Source: Phycisphaerales bacterium (GTDB lineage: Bacteria; Planctomycetota; Phycisphaerae; Phycisphaerales; SM1A02). From it: a stretch of DNA of 19,943 bases. The DNA lies in the NCBI GenBank assembly GCA_018882625.1, contig VERO01000011.1:1-19943 (forward strand), in the 5' to 3' direction. Shown one piece after another: positions 13,455 to 19,943 of the stretch. A program made the translations under genes and the position numbers. Positions within the stretch are counted from its first letter, which is position 1; each line of letters begins with the position of its first letter. The notes under the pieces were generated by a model that searched no databases, was not told the DNA's origin, and saw only the letters and a program-made list of their open reading frames with translations.

Positions 13455-14827
13455 GACTGAGCCGTTGCAGCGCGGACACTGCGCTCGCTCCTCTACGTGC
13501 CCTCGCGGCCCTCGCGAGTGCGATGGCGCTGGCCGCGTGCGGCGGACCATCCGAGGACCACGCGGACCATGACCACGCGGAGGACCACGCGCCTGCACCG
13601 ACGAACCGGGTCGACATCCCCGATGCGGTGCGCCGCAACCTCGGCATTACGTTCGCGCGCGTCGAGCCCCGGAACGTGGAGCGCGTGCTGCGAGTGCCGG
13701 GCCGCTTCGAGCTGCTGCCGACGGCGCGCCGCGAGTACCGGGCGCCACTCGACGGGACGGTCGAACTGCTCGTGCAGCCGCAGCAGTCGGTGGATGAGGG
13801 CACTCCGCTCTACCGGCTCCGTTCCGCGCAGTGGCAGCGGCTCGTGCAGGATGCCGCGGCGGCGCGCGCCCGCGTCGAGTCGATGATGCCCATGAAGGCG
13901 GCTCTTGACGCTCAGGAGCTGAGCCAGCGCGAGCGTCTGAAGGTATGGCAGGACCGTCTTGTGCAGCTTGAGCGCATCCGCGAGGCTGGCGGCGGCAGCG
14001 CGGCCCAGTTCGCGGAGGCGCGCACGCAGCACAGCGCTGCGCAGGCAGAGCTTGCGGCTGTGTCGGTGCGCACGGCCGAGCTCGAGTCTGCGCACAAGGT
14101 GGCCGAGGCGGAGTTGGCTGCACGCGACGCGCAGGTGAGGATGATCCTCGATGCGGCGGGGTGCGTGGGCGCGTCTGGCGACCCGGTGCCTGCGGATCTT
14201 GTGGTCTGCGCGAGCGTGCCCGGTCGAGTGGAGCAGGTCGCCGTGACGCAAGGCGGGCGTGTCGACGCGTCCGCCATGGTCGCGTCGACTGTGATTCCTG
14301 AAGGCGTGTGGTTCCGTGCCCGCGCGTTGCAGTCCGACCTGGGCCGCCTCGCGGACGGCATGCGGGCGGCGGTGGCGCCTCCATCAGGAGGTTCGCTCGA
14401 GTCGCAGCCGGCGATCGGCGGCTTGCTGAAGGTCGGCGCGACTGCGGACGCCGATGGTCGCACGATCGATCTCTACCTGATGCCCGAGGCTGGAGCGTCG
14501 TGGGCCCGTGCCGGGGTGGCTGCATCCCTTGAGGTCACCCTTGAGGACGCGCCGGAGGAGCTCGCGATCCCGCTCTCCGCGGTGGTGCGCGACGGCGCGA
14601 AGCCAGTGATCTTCCGGCGTGACCCGGCCAATCCCGACCGAGCCATCAGGCTTGATGCCGACCTCGGGCCGTCGGATGGACGCTGGATCGCAGTGCTCAG
14701 CGGCATACGCGAGGGCGACGAGGTGGTCGTGGCGGGGGCGTACCAGCTCATGCTCTCAATGAGCGGATCCAGCCCCAAGGGCGGCCACTTCCACGCCGAC
14801 GGCACCTTCCACGCGGAAGACCACTGA
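13451..14827 (+). CDS. CzcB-like periplasmic adaptor (membrane-fusion) lipoprotein with His-rich ends
   Basis: The 458-residue adaptor links the RND pump to the outer-membrane channel. The signal ends in a lipobox LAACGG (Cys30). After it comes a metal-ligand-rich stretch, DHADHDHAEDHAP (36-48). The barrel/lipoyl segment includes YRAPLDGTVELLVQPQQSVDEGTPLYRLRS, followed by a long coiled coil (about 135-225) and the second lipoyl half around CASVPGRVEQVAVTQGGRVD. The C-terminal domain includes ELAIPLSAVVRDGAKPVIF and GIREGDEVVVAGAYQLMLS. The tail GGHFHADGTFHAEDH carries four more His. The His-rich ends suggest direct metal capture in the periplasm, as in CzcB-type adaptors. The start overlaps the preceding stop as ATGA; the pump gene begins two bases after its stop. 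Confidence 0.9.
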   Translation: MRLSRCSADTALAPLRALAALASAMALAACGGPSEDHADHDHAEDHAPAPTNRVDIPDAVRRNLGITFARVEPRNVERVLRVPGRFELLPTARREYRAPLDGTVELLVQPQQSVDEGTPLYRLRSAQWQRLVQDAAAARARVESMMPMKAALDAQELSQRERLKVWQDRLVQLERIREAGGGSAAQFAEARTQHSAAQAELAAVSVRTAELESAHKVAEAELAARDAQVRMILDAAGCVGASGDPVPADLVVCASVPGRVEQVAVTQGGRVDASAMVASTVIPEGVWFRARALQSDLGRLADGMRAAVAPPSGGSLESQPAIGGLLKVGATADADGRTIDLYLMPEAGASWARAGVAASLEVTLEDAPEELAIPLSAVVRDGAKPVIFRRDPANPDRAIRLDADLGPSDGRWIAVLSGIREGDEVVVAGAYQLMLSMSGSSPKGGHFHADGTFHAEDH

Positions 14828-14829
14828 CC

Positions 14830-17800
14830 ATGCTCGCTCGGCTCATCGCAGCATCGGTCCGTCATCCCTCCGCGGTCATTGTGGCCGCGGGCATCATGCT
14901 GCTCTTCGCGGGGCTGCGCATCCGCGACATGCCGGTGGACGTGTTCCCCGAGCTCAACGCGCCCACGGTCGTCATCATGACCGAGGCACCCGGGCTTGCC
15001 GCCGACGAGGTCGAGACGAACGTGACGTTCCCGATCGAGTCCGCGATCAACGGCCTTCCTGGAACGCGTCGCGTGCGTTCGGCGAGCGCCACGAGCCTAT
15101 CGATGGTGTGGGCGGAGTTCGACTGGGACATGGACCTGTACCGCGCGCGCCAGCTCGTGGCGGAGCGCATCGCGGCCGTGCGCGGCGAGCTGCCTCCGAA
15201 CGTCCATGCCGAGATCATGCCGATCACGAGCATCACCGGCGAGGTGATGCTGTTTGCGCTGTCGTCCCCGGGCGGCGAGACGTCCCCCCTTGAGCTGCGG
15301 AGCTTCGCCGAGTTCGAGCTCCGCCAGAAGCTGCTCGCGGTGCCGGGGGTGGCGCAGGTGGTGTCGCTCGGGGGCGAGCTGCCCGAGTACGAGATCGCCG
15401 TCCGCCAGGACCGGCTCGAGCAGTTTGGCCTCTCGATCGGGGATGTGGTGCGCGCTGCGCGCGGGGCGCACAGCACCGCAAGCGCGGGATACCTCCCGAG
15501 CGTCGAGCACCAGGAGATGCCAGTGCGCCAGATGGCGCGCGTGCGCAGCACGGATGACGTGGCGTCGACGCTTGTGGAGCGCCGTGGGGGACTTCCCATC
15601 CGGATCGGGGACGTGGCCGACGTGCGGCTCGGCCCTGCGCCCAAGCGAGGCACTGGCAGCGACGACGGGATGCCTGCCGTCGTCGTGAGCGTCAAGAAGT
15701 CGCCTGGCACGAACACGTTCGACCTCACACGCCGGATCGATGCGGTGCTTGACCAGATGGAGGCAGCCATGCCGCCCGGGGTCGTCCTCAACCGCGAGCC
15801 GTTCCGCGCCGCGCGCTTCATCGAGCGGTCTGTCCGCAACATCGTGAAGGTGCTCATCGAGGCGAGCGTGGTGGTGGCGGTGATCATCATCCTGTTCCTG
15901 ATGAACGTGCGCGCCACGCTCATCACGCTCACAGCGCTCCCGCTCTCGCTCGCGGCTGCGCTGCTGATCCTGTGGGCGCTTGGGCTCTCGCTCAACGTGA
16001 TGACGATGGGCGGCCTGGCAGTGGCCATCGGCGAGCTTGTCGACGACGCCATCATCGACGTCGAGAACGTGCTGAGGCGGCTCCGGCAGGAGTGGCAGCG
16101 ACCTGCGTCAGAGCGGCGGCCTGCGATCCAGGTGATCCTCGATGCCAGCAACGAGATCCGCTCAGCGATGGTGTTCGCCACGGTCATCATCTGCATCGTC
16201 TTCGTGCCGCTGCTGTTCCTGGAGGGTGTCGAGGGCCGCTTCTTCCAGCCGCTGGGCGTCGCCTACATCGTGTCGATCATGGCCTCGCTGCTGGTGGCGC
16301 TGACGGTGACGCCTGCGCTGTGCCGGCTCGTGTTCGGCACGCCCGGTGCGGCGAGGGCTGCCGCGGCGTCGGACGGACACGGAGGTGATGGTGCGCTGGC
16401 GCGCTGGCTCAAGCGCAAGTACCAGCCCATGCTCGAGTGGTGCCTCGCCAGGCGCGGACGGGTCCTTGCCGCATCGGGTGCGCTTGCGGCGCTGGCGGTC
16501 GCGCTGGCTACCACGTTCGGAAGCTCATTCCTGCCCTCGTTCCAGGAGGGCACCTTCAACGTCTTCCTCATGTGCCCGCCCGGCACGTCGCTGGCCGAGA
16601 GCGATCGGCTCGCGCGTGGCGTGGAGATGCAGTTTTGCGAGATTGAGGGTGTCCGGAGCGTGACCCGCCGCACGGGCCGTGCGGAGCGCGACGAGCATGC
16701 GGAGCCTGTCAGCAACTCTGAGATCGAGGTCGCCGTGGAGGAGGGCGCGGACCAGGCGGCGGTGCGCGCCGAGATCGACCGGATCGTGGCCAACATCCCA
16801 TCGGTGACCACGATGGTGGGTCAGCCGATCGAGCACCGGCTGTCTCACGTGCTCTCGGGCACGCCGGCAGCGATCGCGATCAACGTCTTCGGCGAGGACC
16901 TTGACGGGCTGCGCACCGTCGCGAAGGAGATCGAGGCCGCGCTGAAGGCGACACCCGGCACGCGCGATGTGGCGGCCAACCGCGAGATCATGGTGACGTC
17001 GCTTCCGATCCGCTACCGGCATGATGCGCTCGCGTCCGCGGGACTCACGCCTGCCGCGGCCGCGGAGCAGGTGCACGAAGCGCTGCACGGCGTGCGCGTG
17101 GCGCAGGTTGCACAGGGTGTGCGCCGGTACGACATCGTGGTGCGCCTCGCGTCCGACGAGCGGGAGCGCATCGATCAGGTGATGGACCTGCGGCTGCGCG
17201 GAGAGGGCGGCAGCCTGGTGAGGCTTCGCGAGGTCGCCGACATCGGTCCCGAGAAGACGAGCAACCTGATCTCGCGCGAGAACGCCCAGCGCAAGGCGAT
17301 CATCTCGACCAATGTCGCGGACGGCTACGACCTCGGTAGCCTCGCACGCGCCGTGCAGGAGCGCATCGACCCCATCGTGCGCGCTGCCGGGTTCACGGTG
17401 CAGTACGGCGGGCAGTTCGAGGCCCAGCAGTCCGCAAGCCGCTCGATCTGGATCATGGGGCTCGGGGTCGCGGTGGTGATGTTCCTGCTGCTGCAGTCGT
17501 CGATGGGCGGTGCGCGGCAGGCGGCGCTCGTGATGCTGAACCTGCCGCTGGCGCTGATCGGTGGCATCGCCACCGTGTACGTCACCGAGTCGCCGTCGCT
17601 GCTGCACAACACGCTGGCGCTCTTCGGGATCGGCGGCCGGTTCGTGCCGCCAGTGGTCTCGATCGCGAGCATGGTCGGGTTCGTCACGCTGTTCGGGATC
17701 GCGGTGCGCAACGGCATCCTGCTCGTCAACCACTTCCGGTACCTCGAGGAGCATGAGGGATGCGCGGTCCGCGAGGCGGTGGTGCGTGGGTCGGTCGAGC

Positions 17801-18036
17801 GTCTGATCCCGATCCTGATGACAGCCCTGACGGCGGCACTCGGCCTGCTGCCGCTGGCGCTCGCGCGAGGGCAGCCCGGCAGCGAGCTGCTCGCGCCTCT
17901 TGCCGCCGTCGTGCTTGGCGGCCTGCTGTCGTCGACCGTGCTGAATCTTGTCGTCATTCCAGTCGGCTACTCGCTTCTGCTTGGAAGCGGAAGTGGCCGG
18001 CATCCCGTTCGCATCCCGAAGGAGACAACACCATGA
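14830..18036 (+). CDS. CzcA/CusA-type RND heavy-metal efflux pump
   Basis: The 1068-residue inner-membrane protein is full length for the heavy-metal-efflux RND family. It has TM1 (about 11-30), the periplasmic start MPVDVFPELNAPTVVIMTEAPG, a first TM bundle from about 340, a second periplasmic loop (about 565-870), and a last bundle ending at the C terminus. The proton-relay helix in TM4 reads AIGELVDDAIIDVENV (399-414), with D405 and E412 at the conserved places. LPSFQEGTFNVFLMCPPGTSLAES and RTGRAERDEHAEP belong to a common CzcA-like subgroup. Exchange of H+ for a divalent or monovalent metal ion is expected; I cannot decide between Zn/Co/Cd/Ni and Cu/Ag, because a Met triad of the CusA kind is not evident by eye. 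It is cotranscribed with its adaptor, and its TGA overlaps the next ATG. Confidence 0.94.
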   Translation: MLARLIAASVRHPSAVIVAAGIMLLFAGLRIRDMPVDVFPELNAPTVVIMTEAPGLAADEVETNVTFPIESAINGLPGTRRVRSASATSLSMVWAEFDWDMDLYRARQLVAERIAAVRGELPPNVHAEIMPITSITGEVMLFALSSPGGETSPLELRSFAEFELRQKLLAVPGVAQVVSLGGELPEYEIAVRQDRLEQFGLSIGDVVRAARGAHSTASAGYLPSVEHQEMPVRQMARVRSTDDVASTLVERRGGLPIRIGDVADVRLGPAPKRGTGSDDGMPAVVVSVKKSPGTNTFDLTRRIDAVLDQMEAAMPPGVVLNREPFRAARFIERSVRNIVKVLIEASVVVAVIIILFLMNVRATLITLTALPLSLAAALLILWALGLSLNVMTMGGLAVAIGELVDDAIIDVENVLRRLRQEWQRPASERRPAIQVILDASNEIRSAMVFATVIICIVFVPLLFLEGVEGRFFQPLGVAYIVSIMASLLVALTVTPALCRLVFGTPGAARAAAASDGHGGDGALARWLKRKYQPMLEWCLARRGRVLAASGALAALAVALATTFGSSFLPSFQEGTFNVFLMCPPGTSLAESDRLARGVEMQFCEIEGVRSVTRRTGRAERDEHAEPVSNSEIEVAVEEGADQAAVRAEIDRIVANIPSVTTMVGQPIEHRLSHVLSGTPAAIAINVFGEDLDGLRTVAKEIEAALKATPGTRDVAANREIMVTSLPIRYRHDALASAGLTPAAAAEQVHEALHGVRVAQVAQGVRRYDIVVRLASDERERIDQVMDLRLRGEGGSLVRLREVADIGPEKTSNLISRENAQRKAIISTNVADGYDLGSLARAVQERIDPIVRAAGFTVQYGGQFEAQQSASRSIWIMGLGVAVVMFLLLQSSMGGARQAALVMLNLPLALIGGIATVYVTESPSLLHNTLALFGIGGRFVPPVVSIASMVGFVTLFGIAVRNGILLVNHFRYLEEHEGCAVREAVVRGSVERLIPILMTALTAALGLLPLALARGQPGSELLAPLAAVVLGGLLSSTVLNLVVIPVGYSLLLGSGSGRHPVRIPKETTP

Positions 18037-18626
18037 CCTGTCGAGTTCCCCAGATCGTCATCGCCGGATCCTGCATCCTTGCGGCCCTCTCGCTTGCGGC
18101 ATGCGGGGAAGGATCGGGCTCGTCGCCCGGGTCCGGTGGCACCACGCAGGGTTCCGCGGCTTCTGCGAAGGTGCCCGCCGCCGACGCGCATGACCACGCG
18201 CACGGCAGCCATGACCATGCGCATGGCGATGGGCATGACCATGCCCACGCAGATGGGCACTCGCATGCCCACGAGGGCGGGGCCGCCGGAATGGCGCACT
18301 CGCATGGACCGACCACCGAGCTTGGCGAGCAGGTTTCCGGCGCACTCACGGTGAAGGCATCACGCGATGGTGACATCACGCCGGGCGGCGAGCTGCCCGT
18401 GGACATCTGGGTCACGGGCGGATCGGCTCGAGTGAACTCGGTGCGATTCTGGGTCGGGATCGAGAGCGGCAAGGGATCCGTCAAGGCCAAGGCTGCACTC
18501 GAGACCGACAACTGGCACAATCACGCCGAGGTTCCCGCGCCCCTGCCGGATGGCAGCAAGCTTTGGGTCTCGATCGAGCTCAGCGACGGCACCAAGTCGC
18601 TGGTGTCCTTCGACCTCAAGCGTTGA
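18033..18626 (+). CDS. His-repeat lipoprotein, putative periplasmic metal-binding partner of the efflux pump
   Basis: The 197-residue protein has a signal peptide with lipobox LAACG (Cys24), a Ser/Gly/Thr linker (25-50), a His-rich repeat (53-91, 14 His in 39 residues; unit HDHAHGxx) and a C-terminal beta-rich domain (about 100-197). That domain has ITPGGELPVDIWVTGGSA, VNSVRFWVGIE and DNWHNHAEVPAPLPDGS, and its size and strand pattern recall YtkA/FixH-like or bacterial Ig-like folds; W161, H162, H164 and E166 may form a ligand site. The role is probably to bind metal in the periplasm, buffering it or passing it to the adaptor, as CusF and CzcE do in other systems; it is not a homologue of these by eye. 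AAGGAG lies 8 nt before the ATG, and the start overlaps the pump stop (ATGA). Confidence 0.85.
   Translation: MTCRVPQIVIAGSCILAALSLAACGEGSGSSPGSGGTTQGSAASAKVPAADAHDHAHGSHDHAHGDGHDHAHADGHSHAHEGGAAGMAHSHGPTTELGEQVSGALTVKASRDGDITPGGELPVDIWVTGGSARVNSVRFWVGIESGKGSVKAKAALETDNWHNHAEVPAPLPDGSKLWVSIELSDGTKSLVSFDLKR
18189..18272 (+). repeat. In-frame tandem repeat encoding HDHAHGxx units
   Basis: There are about four copies of a 21-24 bp unit (CATGACCATGCGCATGGC-like) inside the His-repeat lipoprotein gene. They encode HDHAHGS, HDHAHGDG, HDHAHADG and HSHAH. Copies differ mainly at third codon positions (CAT/CAC, GCG/GCC), so the repeat is old or kept by selection on protein sequence. Copy number could change by slippage. 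Confidence 0.8.
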
Positions 18627-18632
18627 CGGCAA

Positions 18633-18648
18633 CGGCGCACATGCGCCG
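18633..18648. terminator. Short hairpin between convergent genes (possible terminator)
   Basis: In the 36-bp gap between the His-repeat lipoprotein gene and the converging channel gene, CGGCGC (18633-18638) pairs with GCGCCG (18643-18648) around ACAT. It is G+C-rich but has no U-tract on either strand. It is the only candidate terminator of the efflux operon that I can see. Confidence 0.35.
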
Positions 18649-18662
18649 CGGTCGCCGCGCCG

Positions 18663-19943
18663 CTACCAGGGCCTGACCAGCCGAAGTAGCGCGGTCGCCA
18701 TCCCGATCGGGGCCTTCACCAGGTCCAGAGTGCCTCGTTCGCCGGTCGTCTCCTCGTGGCGCTCGCTGGCGATGTCGCCGACGCGGGCGCGGATCTCCGG
18801 GCGCCGCATCAGAAGCGTCGCCACGCTTGAGCGCGGAAGGCGGAGGATCGTGGCGCCCTCAGGACCGGCGACCACGTCTGCCGTGCGCGGCTGCCGGAGC
18901 ACGAGGGCGATCTCGCCGAAGTAGCCGCCGGCCGGAATGCTCACGGTGCGCCCTCCGGACACCACCACCTCGCACGAACCGCTCACCACCACGTACATCG
19001 AGTCCGACGAGTCGCCCTTGCGCACAATGCGCTCTGTCGCAGGATGCGACGTCTGCTGGGCGTCGCGCGCGAGTTCGCGCCGCTCGCCGGAGGACACGCT
19101 CGCGTCGTTGAAGAGCTCGCAGTGCGCGAGCGCGTCGAAGGCCTGCGCGATCCGCTGCTCACGCTCGAGCTCGGATGCGCGCTCCTCCTGCGAGTCGGGC
19201 ATCCGGACCGTTCTCGACGGCAGCGGGATCGCCAGTCCCGCGTCGCGCAGCGCGTACCACAGGCGCGTGCGCACCCGGTCGAGCGCCTGGTCGCGGTCAC
19301 GGAAGCTGGCCACCCAGAACCGCATGTCGTACTCCATGGCGAACTCGCCGAAGCCTGCCGACCACACTTCGGGCTCCGGATCCTGGAGCACCAGCGGCTC
19401 GGTGCGCAGCACGCCGAGCGCGACGTCCTTCACGGTCGCCGGCGGCGCATCGAATGACATCCGGAACGGGACCGAGAGCCGCAGCCTCCGGAAGGGCATG
19501 TCCAGGTTGAGGAGGTTGCGCTGGAGCACCGCATTGTTGGGCAGCACCAGCATCTCGCCGTCGCGCAGGAGGATGCGCGTCGTCGACATCGTGCTGTCGT
19601 AGACCGTGCCCACAGGTCCATCGTGCCCGAACTGCACCATGTCGCCCTTGCGGATGACCTTGGTGGCCTGCAGGCTGTACCCCGCGAAGACATTGCCAAG
19701 CGCCGACTGCAGCGCCAGTCCAATGATGAAGACCGACGCTCCGCCGACCGACAGCACGAGCGTCCGGATCGGGAGATCCTCGGCGAAGTGCACCTGGTAG
19801 ACGGCGACGACGCCCAGCAGCACCAGGCCTAGCCACAGCACGGTGCGCTGCAGCATGAGGAGGGGTTCTGCACCTGTGCCCACGCGCCAGATGTCGATCG
19901 CGCGCACGGCAATCCCCGCGATCACGGACGCGATGGCCAGCTC
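18663..19943 (-). CDS. MscS-type channel with C-terminal cyclic-nucleotide-binding domain (5' truncated)
   Basis: The frame is open to the right edge, so the start lies outside the window; a GTG at 19923-19925 is the first candidate inside, and numbering starts there. Membrane helices lie at about 22-48 and 52-85, the second being the pore-lining TM3-like helix (IIGLALQSALGNVFAGYSLQ). The MscS beta domain follows with VIRKGDMVQFGHDGPVGTVYD, LVLPNNAVLQRNLLNL and the alpha/beta domain to about 240. A Crp-type domain occupies about 272-390, with the phosphate-binding cassette GGYFGEIALVLRQPRTADVV. This is the architecture of bacterial cyclic-nucleotide-gated (bCNG) channels, in which cAMP or cGMP rather than tension is thought to control gating. 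The ligand is not provable here. It converges on the efflux operon and has no evident functional tie to it. Confidence 0.9.
   Translation of the reverse strand, partial: ELAIASVIAGIAVRAIDIWRVGTGAEPLLMLQRTVLWLGLVLLGVVAVYQVHFAEDLPIRTLVLSVGGASVFIIGLALQSALGNVFAGYSLQATKVIRKGDMVQFGHDGPVGTVYDSTMSTTRILLRDGEMLVLPNNAVLQRNLLNLDMPFRRLRLSVPFRMSFDAPPATVKDVALGVLRTEPLVLQDPEPEVWSAGFGEFAMEYDMRFWVASFRDRDQALDRVRTRLWYALRDAGLAIPLPSRTVRMPDSQEERASELEREQRIAQAFDALAHCELFNDASVSSGERRELARDAQQTSHPATERIVRKGDSSDSMYVVVSGSCEVVVSGGRTVSIPAGGYFGEIALVLRQPRTADVVAGPEGATILRLPRSSVATLLMRRPEIRARVGDIASERHEETTGERGTLDLVKAPIGMATALLRLVRPW

Noticed and set aside
14862..16196. Second long antisense open frame (444 codons) opposite the RND pump gene
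   Set aside because: It has Ser/Arg/Thr-rich composition typical of the reverse complement of Ala/Val/Leu-rich membrane protein codons; no independent gene evidence.
16525..18003. Long antisense open frame (492 codons) opposite the RND pump gene
   Set aside because: It is a shadow of a high-G+C gene: rich in Arg, His and Asp, with no domain, signal or ribosome-binding site, and entirely inside a strongly supported CDS.
18189..18272. Tandem repeat considered as a mobile or structural DNA repeat
   Set aside because: It is in frame, codes for a regular HDHAHGxx peptide, and varies mainly at third positions, so it is a protein repeat.

Overview
The window looks like a chromosomal segment of a planctomycete, most likely of the Phycisphaerae/Phycisphaerales type. 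The basis is very high G+C by eye, two secreted proteins ending in the PEP-CTERM variant PAPGA(I/L)ALLG..GL..RRRR that is common in that group, an outer-membrane-type protein resembling DUF6268, a TPR-sulfotransferase, and RND efflux with lipoprotein subunits. The last points imply a Gram-negative-type envelope. I see no insertion sequence, phage gene, CRISPR array or rRNA.

Layout from left to right. (1) 1-1882: 3' part of a membrane HD-GYP cyclic-di-GMP phosphodiesterase, convergent with (2) a metallo-beta-lactamase/beta-CASP RNA nuclease (1961-3409, minus). (3) Divergent from it, APS kinase cysC (3476-4126), which meets tail to tail a TPR-sulfotransferase (4123-5547, minus); the stop codons share one CTAG. 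The first makes PAPS and the second would consume it. (4) A minus-strand envelope block: PEP-CTERM protein 1 (5748-6317), a predicted outer-membrane beta-barrel (6588-7583) and a small two-helix membrane protein (7685-7924), with strong intrinsic terminators. (5) A minus-strand pair, pyroglutamyl peptidase pcp (8541-9185) then a yeast-FCY1-type cytosine deaminase (8054-8530). (6) PEP-CTERM protein 2 (9335-9955, minus) with terminator and leader, then tRNA-Pro(CGG) (minus). (7) A plus-strand pair clpS-guaD (10542-11325). (8) A plus-strand metal-efflux operon (11478-18626): secreted His-rich protein, TolC/CzcC-like lipoprotein, CzcB-like periplasmic adaptor, CzcA/CusA-type RND pump and a His-repeat lipoprotein. 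The last four genes overlap or nearly touch. (9) Convergent at the right edge, a truncated MscS-type channel with a C-terminal cyclic-nucleotide-binding domain.

The most distinctive unit is the efflux operon. Histidine-rich segments occur in its first protein, at both ends of the adaptor and in the last lipoprotein, so it looks like a full envelope metal-capture and export system with accessory metal-binding proteins at both ends. Other points of interest are the PAPS-producing/PAPS-using gene pair, two different base deaminases about 2.3 kb apart, a ClpS whose N-degron pocket residues differ from the E. coli ones, and paired terminators with a shared trailer downstream of the two PEP-CTERM genes. 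Family assignments come from reading motifs by eye; no database search or structure prediction was run.
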